From Rubrivivax sp. (GTDB taxonomy: Bacteria > Pseudomonadota > Gammaproteobacteria > Burkholderiales > Burkholderiaceae_C): a stretch of 64,000 bases of DNA. The stretch spans positions 248,001 to 312,000 of the forward strand of contig JAURZM010000063.1 of NCBI GenBank assembly GCA_030653385.1, given 5' to 3'. The notes below the pieces were generated by a model. That model searched no databases, had not been told where the DNA came from, and was given only the letters and a program-made list of their open reading frames with translations. This document shows, in pieces, positions 8,738 through 17,450 of the stretch. How positions within the stretch are numbered: position 1 is the first letter of the stretch; the number at the start of each line of letters is the position of its first letter. Position numbers and translations under genes: made by a program.

Positions 8738-10603
8738 TGGAGCCTTTCCGCCAAGCTGGGCGCCATCGGGGGCGCCTTGTTGCTGGTGGCGTTTGCCTCG
8801 ATCGGTCTGACGCTGTGGGTGACCTGGCAGTTGGAAGGTGGAGCGGCGGCTGTCAACGAAGCAGGCCGCATGCGCATGCAGATCTGGCGCATGGCCCATA
8901 CGCTGACCCGCGAGGACCCGCAGCAGATGGTTGGGCTGGCCGCGAAGTTCGACCAGAGCTTGGACATGCTGCGCACCGGTGATCCGGCGCGCCCCCTCCT
9001 TGTCCCACACGACGGCGAGTCGCAGCGCGCTTTTGCGGCTGTGCAGCGCGACTGGTCAGAGCTCAGACCGGGGTGGACCGCTTTGCCGGGGCCGGGCCTC
9101 GAACTGTCGGCGCGGCAGGCCGATGCCTTCGTGGCCAGCATCGACACTTTCGTGTCGGCCATCGAGCAGCAACTGTCGCGCCTCACGGGCATCCTGTACG
9201 GCGTGCAGTTCCTGATGGTGGCCCTGACACTCGCCAGTGCAGTGACCTTGCTCTACTCGGCCTACCTCTTCATCTTCAACCCGTTGTCGCGCCTGCAGGC
9301 TGGCCTGGCCCGCGTGGAAGGCGGTGACCTCGCGGTGCGGGTGGACGCGGCCGGCGACGACGAGTTCGGCGCGCTGGCAGCGGGCTTCAACCGCATGGCG
9401 CAACGGCTGCAGGCCCTGTACGAGAGCCTGGAAGCCAAGGTGCAGGAAAAGACCCAGGGGCTGGAGGCGCAGCGTGCGCGCCTGTCGGTCCTGTACGAGT
9501 CCGCTGCCTTCGTGGCTCGGGCCACCGGGCTCGACGACCTGGCCAAGGGCATTGCCCAGCAGGCTCGTCTGGCGGGTGGCGCCGACGCCTCGGCGGTGCG
9601 CTGGTCCGACGAGTCCAACCAGCGTTACCTGATGCTGGCATCCGACTGCCTGCCCCAGGCGCTGATCGACGAAGAACTCTGCATCCCCACCGGTGACTGC
9701 TTCTGCGGCCAGGCCCAGGGTCAGGCCATGACACGGGTGATCCCGATTCGCGCCGAAGACCCGGCATCGGCGCTGGGCCATTGCGCACGTGCCGGTTTCG
9801 AAACCGTGATCAGCGTGCCTGTGCGCCTGCAGGAAAGGTTGGTGGGCGAGCTGACCCTGTTCTACCGCGGCCCGAGGCAGCTTTCCAGCGACGACCGTGC
9901 GCTGCTGGAAACCATCGCCAGCCACCTGGCCGGTGCCATCGAGGGCCTGCGCGCCGCAGCGCTGCAGCGTGAGGCGGCGGTGGCCGAAGAGCGTGCCTTC
10001 ATCGCACGTGAACTGCACGACTCGATTGCGCAGAGCCTGGCTTTCCTGAAGATCCAGTTGGGGCTGTTGCGCAGTGAATTGAAGGCGGGCGAACTGGCCA
10101 AGGTCGAGCGCACGCTGCGTGAACTGGACGCGGGGGTTCACGAAAGCCTGGGTGACGTGCGCGAGTTGCTGGTGCACTTCCGCACCCGCACCAATGCCGA
10201 AGACATCATTCCGGCCCTGAAGACCACGCTGACAAAGTTCGAACACCAGACCGGCCTGACCACCCATCTGGAGATCGAAGGCATTGGCCTGCCGCTGCCG
10301 GCCGACGTGCAGGTGCAGGTGCTGCACGTCGTGCAGGAAGCCCTGTCCAATGTGCGCAAGCACGCCCGCGCCCGCGAAGTCTGGGTCGAGGTCCAGCAGT
10401 CGCCGCACTGGCGTGTCGAGGTGCGAGACGACGGTTGCGGCTTTGCCACTGCCGATGCGGGGCCCGACGAAACCCACGTCGGCCTGCGCATCATGCAAGA
10501 ACGCGCTCAGCGCATTGACGCCAGCGTCGAGGTGGCGTCGGTGCCGGGTTCGGGCACCAGTGTCGTGCTGAGCCTGCCGCCGCGCATGGAACTCGCGGCA
10601 TGA
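8678..10603 (+). CDS. narX: Nitrate/nitrite sensor histidine kinase NarX
   Basis: This protein of up to 641 residues is a NarX-type sensor. In order: five MSRS repeats, a membrane helix at about residues 28-50, a P-box-like sequence VNEAGRMRMQIWRM just outside it (nitrate sensing in NarX), a second helix near 175-200, HAMP, a GAF-like domain with CIPTGDCFCG near 335-343, then a HisKA_3 domain with ELHDSIAQSL (phospho-acceptor about His447) and an ATPase domain with NVRKHARA and DDGCGF. It overlaps narL by 4 nt. Any of the five repeated ATGs could be the start. With NarL it should control the nar operon in response to nitrate. Confidence 0.93.
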   Translation: MSRSMSRSMSRSMSRSMSRSWSLSAKLGAIGGALLLVAFASIGLTLWVTWQLEGGAAAVNEAGRMRMQIWRMAHTLTREDPQQMVGLAAKFDQSLDMLRTGDPARPLLVPHDGESQRAFAAVQRDWSELRPGWTALPGPGLELSARQADAFVASIDTFVSAIEQQLSRLTGILYGVQFLMVALTLASAVTLLYSAYLFIFNPLSRLQAGLARVEGGDLAVRVDAAGDDEFGALAAGFNRMAQRLQALYESLEAKVQEKTQGLEAQRARLSVLYESAAFVARATGLDDLAKGIAQQARLAGGADASAVRWSDESNQRYLMLASDCLPQALIDEELCIPTGDCFCGQAQGQAMTRVIPIRAEDPASALGHCARAGFETVISVPVRLQERLVGELTLFYRGPRQLSSDDRALLETIASHLAGAIEGLRAAALQREAAVAEERAFIARELHDSIAQSLAFLKIQLGLLRSELKAGELAKVERTLRELDAGVHESLGDVRELLVHFRTRTNAEDIIPALKTTLTKFEHQTGLTTHLEIEGIGLPLPADVQVQVLHVVQEALSNVRKHARAREVWVEVQQSPHWRVEVRDDGCGFATADAGPDETHVGLRIMQERAQRIDASVEVASVPGSGTSVVLSLPPRMELAA

Positions 10604-11271
10604 AGGCCGACGGCGCCATCCGTGTGCTGGTGGTCGACGACCACACGCTGTTCAGACGCGGCCTGATCGCCTTGCTGGCGGATGACGCGCGCTTCCAGGT
10701 GGTGGCCGAAGCCGGTGACGCCAGCGAAGCGCAACACCGGGCCGCCGCCGTGCAGCCCGACGTGATCCTGCTCGACAACCACATGCCGGGCGTCAGTGGC
10801 GTCGACGCACTGCCAGGGCTGCGGGCGGCCGCCCCCGCGGCGCGGCTGCTGATGTTGACGGTGAGCGAAGACGAGCTCGACCTGGCCGCTGCGCTGCGGG
10901 GTGGCGCCCACGGTTATCTGCTGAAGACCATGGACAGCGACATGCTGGCCGCGGCCATCCTGCGCACGATGGCCGGAGAAGCCGTGGTCAGCCCGGAAAT
11001 GACCAGCAAGCTCGTCAGTGCATTCCAGTCGCGACAAGGTGAAGCGAGCAGCAGCGGTGTTGACACGGCGGCCGACCCGATCCACAGCCTGTCGCCACGC
11101 GAGCACGAGATCCTGGCCCACATCGCACGCGGTGCCAGCAACAAGGAAGTGGCCCGCCAGCTGGGCATTGCCGAGACCACGGTGAAGATCCACGTTCAGC
11201 ACATCCTGCGCAAGCTCAAGCTCAGTTCGCGTGTGCAGGCTGCTGTGTACCTGACGGGGCGCCCGGGATGA
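10600..11271 (+). CDS. narL: Nitrate/nitrite response regulator NarL
   Basis: This 223-residue protein has a receiver domain with phospho-acceptor Asp59 in VILLDNHMPG and a C-terminal LuxR-type helix-turn-helix, LSPREHEILAHIARGASNKE followed by VARQLGIAETTVKIHV. It is the partner of the kinase just upstream (4-nt overlap) and is expected to activate nar genes when nitrate is present. The stop overlaps the start of the nitroreductase gene. Distinguishing NarL from the close relative NarP rests on context. Confidence 0.93.
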   Translation: MKADGAIRVLVVDDHTLFRRGLIALLADDARFQVVAEAGDASEAQHRAAAVQPDVILLDNHMPGVSGVDALPGLRAAAPAARLLMLTVSEDELDLAAALRGGAHGYLLKTMDSDMLAAAILRTMAGEAVVSPEMTSKLVSAFQSRQGEASSSGVDTAADPIHSLSPREHEILAHIARGASNKEVARQLGIAETTVKIHVQHILRKLKLSSRVQAAVYLTGRPG

Positions 11272-11885
11272 TGGCGCCTGGCGACACGCTGGCCGCGCAC
11301 GAATACCCGGCGCTGGCGGACCTGATGGACATGCTGGCGCTGCGTTATTCGGTCAGCCCGAAGTTCCTGGCGCCGCCCGCGCCCACGGCCGCGCAGTGGC
11401 AGCGCGCTGCGGACCTGGCGCTGCGCGCGCCCGACCACGGCGGTCTGCGGCCTTTCCGTTTTGTGATCGTCGGCGATGCGCAGCGCCTGCCGCTGGCCGA
11501 GCTTTTCGTCCAGCAAGCCCTGCGGCGGGGTCACGACACCAGCGAAGCCCAGAAGGCCAGGGAACGGGCTTTCAACGGGCCGGGCCTGGTGGCCCTGGTT
11601 GCGCACATCCGCGCAGATGAGGCCGACGTGCCGGCGCACGAGCAGTGGCTGTGTGTCGGTGCGGCCCTGATGAACTTCCTGAACGCGCTGCACCTGATGG
11701 GCTTCGGGGCCAAGGCACTCAGCGGAGCCTCGGTCGCCGACCCCGCCATCCGCAAAGCTTTCTGCAACGAAGGCGAAACGCTGGTGAGCTGGGTGGTGGC
11801 GGGGCGGCCCACACGGGCGGCACACCCGAAGCGGCAGGCTGCCGAGTTGCCGGTCATCCAGCCCTGGCAGCTGCCGGCGGATTGA
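11268..11885 (+). CDS. Nitroreductase family FMN oxidoreductase
   Basis: This 205-residue protein resembles the compact YdjA-like branch of the nitroreductase family, which uses FMN and NAD(P)H. Supporting stretches are LALRAPDHGGLRPFRFVIVG (the FMN-binding R-x-P-x-x-G-like start), AAHEYPALADLMDMLALRYS, GAALMNFLNALHLMGFGAKA and the C-terminal GETLVSWVVAGRP. It overlaps the narL stop, so it is the last gene of the narXL transcript. Two adjacent ATG codons at 11268 and 11271 are both possible starts. The natural substrate is not known. Confidence 0.87.
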   Translation: MMAPGDTLAAHEYPALADLMDMLALRYSVSPKFLAPPAPTAAQWQRAADLALRAPDHGGLRPFRFVIVGDAQRLPLAELFVQQALRRGHDTSEAQKARERAFNGPGLVALVAHIRADEADVPAHEQWLCVGAALMNFLNALHLMGFGAKALSGASVADPAIRKAFCNEGETLVSWVVAGRPTRAAHPKRQAAELPVIQPWQLPAD

Positions 11886-11903
11886 CGCCGGTCGACCGGC
11901 GTC
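11884..11903 (+). terminator. Perfect palindrome at the convergent gene junction
   Basis: GACGCCGG and CCGGCGTC arms flank a TCGA centre and form a perfect 20-nt palindrome overlapping the nitroreductase stop codon. It could fold as a hairpin ending the narXL transcript, but there is no T-run, so a Rho-independent terminator is uncertain. Confidence 0.4.
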
Positions 11904-11996
11904 GCCGCGCCTTCAAACCAGGCCGCACCGGGCCCGCATCGCCAGTGCCACGCCCTGTTCCTCGAAAATGCGTGGCTCATCGCGGGCCTTCAGGTG

Positions 11997-12506
11997 TCAT
12001 GTGCGGCGCCTGGCGGCCGGCGTCTGGCGGGCGCGGCGGCTGCCTTGGGGCAGCGCCACGGGCGATGCGGTCGGCTTGCCCGGCGGCCCACGCTTGGCGA
12101 CCGGCGCGCTGGCCGTCATGTCGGCCAGCGTGGCGCCATCCAGCGCCTTGAAGAATCCTTGCAGGGCTTCGCCGAACAGGTGCTTGAGGCGACAGCGGGG
12201 TGTCAGGCGGCAGGCATTGGTGCCGGAGTCGAAACACTCCACCAGGCGGAAGTCGGTTTCGGAGCCACGCACGATGTCGCCGATGCGGATGTCGCCAGGT
12301 TCACGCAGCAGGCGCAAACCGCCACCACGCCCGCGGGTGGTTTCGATCCAACCCTGGTGTGCCAGGTCATTGACGACCTTCATCAGGTGGTTCTTGGACA
12401 AGCCGTGGTGCTCGGCCATTTCAGCAATCGTTACCAGGCGCCCGCGGTGCGTGGCGCAGTACATCAGCACGCGCAGGGTGTAATCGGTGAATTCGGAAAG
12501 TCGCAT
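11997..12506 (-). CDS. nsrR: Nitric-oxide-sensing Rrf2-family repressor NsrR
   Basis: This 169-residue protein has the Rrf2 winged-helix domain at the N-terminus (MRLSEFTDYTLRVLMYCATH) with ATIAEMAEHHGLSKNHL-like helices, and a cysteine set in ECFDSGTNACRLTPRCRLK that matches the three Fe-S ligands of NsrR. The Fe-S cluster reacts with nitric oxide and relieves repression. The tail of about 35 residues after the cluster region is rich in Arg, Pro and Ala and longer than usual. The gene is divergent from a CcoG-like gene, and NsrR-type palindromes lie between them. Assignment over IscR is supported by the cysteine spacing and operators. Confidence 0.9.
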   Translation of the reverse strand: MRLSEFTDYTLRVLMYCATHRGRLVTIAEMAEHHGLSKNHLMKVVNDLAHQGWIETTRGRGGGLRLLREPGDIRIGDIVRGSETDFRLVECFDSGTNACRLTPRCRLKHLFGEALQGFFKALDGATLADMTASAPVAKRGPPGKPTASPVALPQGSRRARQTPAARRRT

Positions 12507-12517
12507 GGACGGCCCTG

Positions 12518-12540
12518 AAGATGCATGCAGTGTATTGCTT
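12518..12540. promoter_or_regulatory. Probable NsrR operator next to nsrR (one strong half-site)
   Basis: AAGATGCAT is followed after 5 nt by the weaker arm GTATTGCTT. The known NsrR consensus has AAGATGCAT and ATGCATCTT arms with a 5-nt centre. The site is 12 to 34 nt upstream of the nsrR start and could give autoregulation. Confidence 0.5.
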
Positions 12541-12558
12541 TAGTCCATTCAAGTCATT

Positions 12559-12581
12559 AAGATGCATAGTAGGCGCATCTT
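12559..12581. promoter_or_regulatory. Probable NsrR operator (strong palindrome)
   Basis: The arms AAGATGCAT and GCGCATCTT flank the 5-nt centre AGTAG. The left arm matches the NsrR consensus fully and the right arm at 7 of 9 positions. It lies between nsrR and the CcoG-like gene and could repress both until nitric oxide is present. Confidence 0.7.
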
Positions 12582-12804
12582 TTAATAGCGACACAGCTGG
12601 CGCGGCCGCTGCGGCCACCTGGTCGGCCACTTTGGTCATTGACCCGTTGGTCTTCACGCCCTGGCTGATGAGCACGCGGCTCGACGGCAAGGACGTTTGA
12701 CCCACCATGAACACTGTCGTGACCCCGATTTGCAGCCCGTTCGAAGGCCCACCTGTGAAGCTGAAGTCTTGAAGACGGACACCCCATCCACGCCACGCGC
12801 CGTG
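12582..12804. other. Long leader before the CcoG-like gene, with a possible small ORF
   Basis: No known RNA element was recognised in these 223 bases. A 21-codon frame (12707-12772, starting MNTVVTPICS) ends in TGA, overlapping a TTG at 12769 that is in frame with the downstream CcoG-like gene, an arrangement suited to translational coupling. There is no clear Shine-Dalgarno sequence, so coding potential is uncertain. Confidence 0.35.
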
Positions 12805-14232
12805 ATGCCGATCAAGCCTTTGCCGGCGGTGTCCGGCGACGGGGCGCAGTCGGTCTGGATGTACCAGAAGCAGCCCGACATCTACCCCCGTGCCGTGAAG
12901 GGCTGGTTTGCCGGGTGGCGCTGGGCCCTGGTGTGGCTGACCCAGCTGCTGTTCTACGGTTTGCCCTGGGTGAACTGGGGCCAGCGCCAGGCGGTGCTGT
13001 TCGACCTGGAAGCCCAGCGTTTCTACATCCTGGGCCTGGTGCTCTACCCGCAGGACCTGATCTTTCTGGCGGCGCTGCTCGTGATCTCGGCACTGGCGCT
13101 GTTTTTCTTCACCGCGGTGGCGGGCCGCCTGTGGTGTGGATACGCCTGCCCGCAGACGGTCTACACCGAGATCTTCATGTGGGTCGAGCGCAAGATCGAA
13201 GGTGACCGCATTGCACGCATGCGGCTCGACCAGGCGCCGTGGGGCTTGAACAAGGCCGTGCGCAAAGGGTCCAAGCAGTTGGCCTGGCTGGCCATCGGCC
13301 TGTTCACCGGTTTCAGCTTCGTGGGCTACTTCACGCCCATCCGCGAGTTGGCTTTGGCAGTGCCGTCCTTCGACGTGTCGGCGTGGAACACCTTCTGGAT
13401 TTTCTTCTACGGCACTGCCACCTATGGCAACGCAGGCTACCTGCGCGAGCAGATGTGCAAGTACATGTGCCCCTACGCACGCTTCCAGAGTGCGCTGATC
13501 GACAAGGATTCGCTGGTCATCACCTACGACACCGCCCGCGGCGAGCCCCGCGGCTCACGGTCGCGCAAGGCGAGCCCGGCGGCACAGGGCTTGGGCGACT
13601 GCGTGAACTGCACCTTGTGCGTGCAGGTCTGCCCCACCGGCATCGACATTCGCGACGGCTTGCAGAACGAATGCATCGGCTGCGCTGCCTGCATCGACGT
13701 CTGCAACGACGTCATGCACCGTGTCGGTTACCCGCAGGGCCTGATCCGCTACGCCACCGAAAACGGCGTGGCCAAGGGCTGGACACGGCTGCAGATGTTC
13801 AAGCGTGCGCTGCGTCCGCGTGTGCTGATCTACGGCGCGGTGTTGTTGGCCGCCAGCGTGGCCTTTGCCACCAGCGTGGCACTTCGCAGCCCTTTCACCT
13901 TCGACGTCGTCAGGGACCGCGGCACGCTGGCCCGTGTGGTCGACGACGGGGCGGTGGAAAACGTCTACCGCATCCAGGTCATGAACCGCACCGAAGCGAC
14001 GCAGACCTACCGGCTGACCGCCACCGGGATCGAAGGCCTCGAACTGTCGGCGTCGCAGGTCAGCGCCGCACCGGCCAGCGCCGTGTCGTTGGTGGCCCGC
14101 CTGCGGCTTCCACACCGCGACGCGCAGGCACTGAGCGGAACGGCAACACCGGTGGTGTTCGAGCTTGTGCGGGTGGCCGCAAACCCTTTGGCGGTTCAAC
14201 GCGAGAAGTCCACCTTCATCGTGCCACGCTGA
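12805..14232 (+). CDS. CcoG/RdxA/FixG-type membrane ferredoxin, first copy
   Basis: This protein of about 475 residues has several membrane helices (for example WRWALVWLTQLLFYGLPWVN), the CGYACPQTVYTE and CKYMCPYARFQ segments, two 4Fe-4S ferredoxin motifs (CVNCTLCVQVCPTGIDIRDG and CIGCAACIDVC) and a C-terminal Ig-like FixG domain. CcoG is a membrane cupric reductase that helps copper delivery to cbb3 oxidase. It is a paralog of the gene at 52091, but here it stands divergent from nsrR behind NsrR operators. The start at ATG 12805 is a choice: TTG 12769 or 12697 in the same frame are possible. Its role may be in NO stress or redox repair. Confidence 0.88.
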   Translation: MPIKPLPAVSGDGAQSVWMYQKQPDIYPRAVKGWFAGWRWALVWLTQLLFYGLPWVNWGQRQAVLFDLEAQRFYILGLVLYPQDLIFLAALLVISALALFFFTAVAGRLWCGYACPQTVYTEIFMWVERKIEGDRIARMRLDQAPWGLNKAVRKGSKQLAWLAIGLFTGFSFVGYFTPIRELALAVPSFDVSAWNTFWIFFYGTATYGNAGYLREQMCKYMCPYARFQSALIDKDSLVITYDTARGEPRGSRSRKASPAAQGLGDCVNCTLCVQVCPTGIDIRDGLQNECIGCAACIDVCNDVMHRVGYPQGLIRYATENGVAKGWTRLQMFKRALRPRVLIYGAVLLAASVAFATSVALRSPFTFDVVRDRGTLARVVDDGAVENVYRIQVMNRTEATQTYRLTATGIEGLELSASQVSAAPASAVSLVARLRLPHRDAQALSGTATPVVFELVRVAANPLAVQREKSTFIVPR

Positions 14233-14362
14233 AGCCCGGTGCGGGTTTCAGGCCGGTGGTGTGTCGACCCTCGACAACGCGGCCACCAAGCCGGCCATCC
14301 CGTCGATGGGTCTTCGGTGCTGCCGACGCAGCGCCTATCATGCACATTCCCACCGCGCCCCC

Positions 14363-16612
14363 ATGAGCATCCGCACCCGGCTTCTGCTGTTGACCCTGCT
14401 GCTGACCGCCTTGCCGGCTCTGTGGCAGCTGGGCCGCTTTGTGCAAGACCGCCAGCGCACGGTCGAAGAGGACTCGGTGCGCCTGCAGATCATTGCGCAG
14501 CGCAACGCCGAGGCCATTGCCGAACGCATCCAGGGTACGACGCAACTGCTGTTCGGTCTGTCCCATGCACGCAACCTGGACACCACCGACCGGCAGGCTT
14601 GTTCGGGCTTTCTGTCGCAGGTGCGCGAAGCCCACCCGCAGTACACCGGCATCCTGACCATCAAGCCCGATGGCAGCCTGTTCTGCGATTCGCTGCGCAG
14701 CGGGCGCGAACTTGACCTGCGTGACCGGGCCTACTTCCAGGCGGCACGGGCGCAGCGCGGCGGGGTGGCACTGGAGCCGACGTTTGGCCGCCTCTCGGGT
14801 CTGGCGGTGCTGCAGATTGCCCACCCGGTGCGCTCCGAGCAGGGTGAACTGCTGTTTGTGCTGCTGGCTTCGCTGAACCTGCAGAAGGTGGTTCAAACGG
14901 TGAACTTCACCGTGCCCGGCGCCGGTTTGCTGCTGGTGGACGACAAGGGCCTGGTGCTGGCCACCTCGCGCACCGACGAAAGCCGCGAGCGACCGGGCAG
15001 CCAGGTGGAACCCGCCGAGCTGCTGCAGTTCGTGCTGAATGGCCGAGGCCAAACGCAAGAGGTCAACAGCAGCGACCGCGGCCTGACGGTCTGGGCCAGC
15101 GCCGACGTGCCGGCGCTGACCCAGGCGCGCCTGCGGGTGCTGGCTGGTGTGCCCAAACAGTCGCTGCTGGCGCGAGCCGACCGCCGCCTGGCGCAGGACA
15201 TGGCGCTGTTGGCACTGCTGGCGGTGGCGCTGTTCCTGGCCGTCTGGGCGATCACCGAATCGGCCATCCGGCGCCCGGTGGAACGGCTCTCCAGCATGGC
15301 CCGGCAATTGGCGGCGGGCGACCTGAGCGCGCGCGTGGTGCCACCCTTGCCAAGCGGCGAGCTGGGCAGCTTGACAAGGGACCTGAACCAGACCGCTCAG
15401 TCGCTGCAGGAGCAGCGCAAGGACATCGACGAACTCAATGAGCGTTTGCGCCGGTCGCAGCGGCTCGAGGCCGTGGGCCAGCTCACCGGCGGCGTGGCAC
15501 ACGACTTCAACAACCTGCTGACGGTGGTCATGGGCAACGCCGAGCTGCTGGTGGAATTGAACCCGGCCAACTCGCAACAGCGGCTGCTGGCCGAAATGAT
15601 CGGCACCGCCGCGCAGCGGGGTGCCGACCTGACGCAGCGATTGCTGGCCTTCGCGCGCAAGCAGCCCCTGGCGCCCCGGGTGGTGGACCTGAACCAGCTG
15701 GTGGCCGGTATCGACCCCATGTTGCGTCGGGCGCTGGGTGAGCACATCGAGATCGAGCTCATCCGCGCGGCGGGCCTGTGGCCTGCGCTGGTCGACCCCG
15801 GGCTGCTGGAAAACGCCCTGCTCAACTTGTGCCTGAACGCACGCGACGCCATGCCCAGTGGCGGTCGGCTGACGCTGGAAACCGCCAATGCTCGGCTGGA
15901 TGCCGACTACGCGGCCCACAACCTCGACGTGCAACCGGGCCAGTACGTGATGCTGGCGGTCTCGGACAGCGGCACCGGCATTTCGCCTGACAACCTGAAA
16001 CGGGTCTTCGAGCCCTTTTTCACCACCAAGGAAACCGGCAAGGGCACCGGCCTGGGTTTGGCCATGGTCTACGGTTTCATCAAGCAGTCGGCCGGCCACG
16101 TGAGCGTGTACTCCGAGCTTGGCCATGGCACCACCGTCAAGCTCTACCTGCCACGCGCGTCGGCAGCTGAACAGGCCAACGTCGCTGCGGCAGAACAGCC
16201 TGCCGATGCGCTGCCCGTCGGGGGCACCGGCACCATCCTGCTGGTCGAAGACGACGTTGCGGTGCGCCAGTTTGCGTTGGCCCAGCTCCTTGCGCTGGGC
16301 TACACGGTGCTGGAAGCCAGCGACGGGCCTTCGGCGATGGCCATCCTGCGGCAGCGGCAGGACATCGACTTGTTGTTCACCGACGTTGTCATGCCCGGTG
16401 GCATGAACGGCCGGGCGCTGGCCGATGCGGCCCGCCAGTTGCACCCGCACTTGCACGTGCTCTACACCTCGGGCTACACCGAAAACGCCATCGTGCACCA
16501 CGGGCGCTTGGACGAAGGCGCGCGCTTGCTCGGCAAGCCCTACCGCCGCGGCGACCTGGACCGTGCCGTGCGCGAAGCACTGGCAGATCCGCCCGCGGCG
16601 CCTTCGGCCTGA
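14363..16612 (+). CDS. Hybrid sensor histidine kinase with C-terminal receiver domain
   Basis: This 749-residue protein starts MSIRTRLLLLTLLL, giving an N-terminal membrane helix. A periplasmic Cache-like sensor follows (PDGSLFCDSLRSG and GLLLVDDKGLVLATSR), then a second helix near residues 285-305, HAMP, a HisKA domain with GGVAHDFNNLL (phospho-acceptor about His380), an ATPase domain with NLCLNARDAM, GTGISPDN and GKGTGLGLAM, and a receiver with Asp674 in DLLFTDVVMPGG. It is a complete hybrid kinase of the type acting on a diffusible or intrinsic receiver. The ligand is unknown. The next gene is a lone receiver protein that may take part in the same relay. Confidence 0.9.
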   Translation: MSIRTRLLLLTLLLTALPALWQLGRFVQDRQRTVEEDSVRLQIIAQRNAEAIAERIQGTTQLLFGLSHARNLDTTDRQACSGFLSQVREAHPQYTGILTIKPDGSLFCDSLRSGRELDLRDRAYFQAARAQRGGVALEPTFGRLSGLAVLQIAHPVRSEQGELLFVLLASLNLQKVVQTVNFTVPGAGLLLVDDKGLVLATSRTDESRERPGSQVEPAELLQFVLNGRGQTQEVNSSDRGLTVWASADVPALTQARLRVLAGVPKQSLLARADRRLAQDMALLALLAVALFLAVWAITESAIRRPVERLSSMARQLAAGDLSARVVPPLPSGELGSLTRDLNQTAQSLQEQRKDIDELNERLRRSQRLEAVGQLTGGVAHDFNNLLTVVMGNAELLVELNPANSQQRLLAEMIGTAAQRGADLTQRLLAFARKQPLAPRVVDLNQLVAGIDPMLRRALGEHIEIELIRAAGLWPALVDPGLLENALLNLCLNARDAMPSGGRLTLETANARLDADYAAHNLDVQPGQYVMLAVSDSGTGISPDNLKRVFEPFFTTKETGKGTGLGLAMVYGFIKQSAGHVSVYSELGHGTTVKLYLPRASAAEQANVAAAEQPADALPVGGTGTILLVEDDVAVRQFALAQLLALGYTVLEASDGPSAMAILRQRQDIDLLFTDVVMPGGMNGRALADAARQLHPHLHVLYTSGYTENAIVHHGRLDEGARLLGKPYRRGDLDRAVREALADPPAAPSA

Positions 16613-16720
16613 ACACGCCCTCTGCGGTCAGGGGCAGGCGGCGCGGCTTGGCCTTGGCCTGGCCGGCCCGATACACTGATGCAGGACAGTTGCTGGGACC
16701 GGTCCGGCAGGGAGCGCCAG

Positions 16721-17143
16721 ATGAACGAAGCGGACCCGCAAGCCCGCCACATCGACAGCCCACCGATCCAGGCTGCGTCTGCCCGGCGCCTGCTGATCCT
16801 GGACGACGACGACCTGGTCGGCATGCTGGTCGACACGGTGGCGCGCCTGGCTGGCATGGACACCCGACTGACGTCTCACCACGAAGCCTTTTTCCTGGCC
16901 CTGGCCGAGTGGCAGCCCGACCTGGTGCTGATCGATCTGACGATGCCGGCCATGAGCGGCGAAGACGTGCTGCGTGACCTGGCCAAGCGGCAGTGCCGGG
17001 CCCGCATCATCATCAGCAGCGGTTCCGAGCCGCAGCGGCTGGCCGCTGCCAGTGCGATGGCGGCGGCCAATGGGCTGACCTTGGCCGGCACCTTGCCCAA
17101 GCCTTTCACGCCGGCCAAACTGCGCACCTTGCTGGCCGCTTGA
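16721..17143 (+). CDS. Single-domain response regulator
   Basis: This 140-residue protein consists of a receiver domain with the acidic pocket LLILDDDDLVGML, phospho-acceptor Asp72 in VLIDLTMPAMSGED, the Ser in IIISSGSEPQ, and the conserved Lys in LPKPFTPAKL. There is no output domain, so it probably acts by protein contact or as a relay. The ATG at 16721 has GGAG about 7 nt upstream and is preferred over an in-frame ATG at 16679. It lies 108 nt after the hybrid kinase gene and is likely its partner. Confidence 0.87.
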   Translation: MNEADPQARHIDSPPIQAASARRLLILDDDDLVGMLVDTVARLAGMDTRLTSHHEAFFLALAEWQPDLVLIDLTMPAMSGEDVLRDLAKRQCRARIIISSGSEPQRLAAASAMAAANGLTLAGTLPKPFTPAKLRTLLAA

Positions 17144-17206
17144 CCGCTGGCCTCCGGTTGCGTTGCCGGTGTAGGCTCGGAGCCGCTTTGGCCACAGAGG
17201 TGATGC

Positions 17207-17437
17207 ATGCGCGCGGTCCTGTCCCTGGGTGCTTTGTTGCTGGTGGTTTTTCTGGTCAGCAAGATGGCCGGTACGCAATTGCAGGCCCTGAATCCATCCG
17301 CCGGGGGTGAAGCCCAGACAGGCCCGGTGGTATCGCCGGCCGAAGCCGCCGCCGACAAGATGCGCAAGGCCCTGGACCAAGGCGCCGCTGCGGCAGCCGC
17401 CGCCGTTGAAAAGGCCGAAGACGCGGCCTCGCGCTGA
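17207..17437 (+). CDS. Small single-pass membrane protein, unknown function
   Basis: This 76-residue protein has one N-terminal hydrophobic segment (LSLGALLLVVFLVSKMAG) that could be a membrane anchor or an uncleaved signal. An alanine-rich, charged, probably helical tail follows, with EAAADKMRKALDQG and EKAEDAASR. AGAGGTGA upstream provides a ribosome binding site for the ATG at 17207. It is 13 nt upstream of a DUF2087-like gene. No family was recognised. Confidence 0.6.
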   Translation: MRAVLSLGALLLVVFLVSKMAGTQLQALNPSAGGEAQTGPVVSPAEAAADKMRKALDQGAAAAAAAVEKAEDAASR

Positions 17438-17450
17438 AGGAACCACCGCC

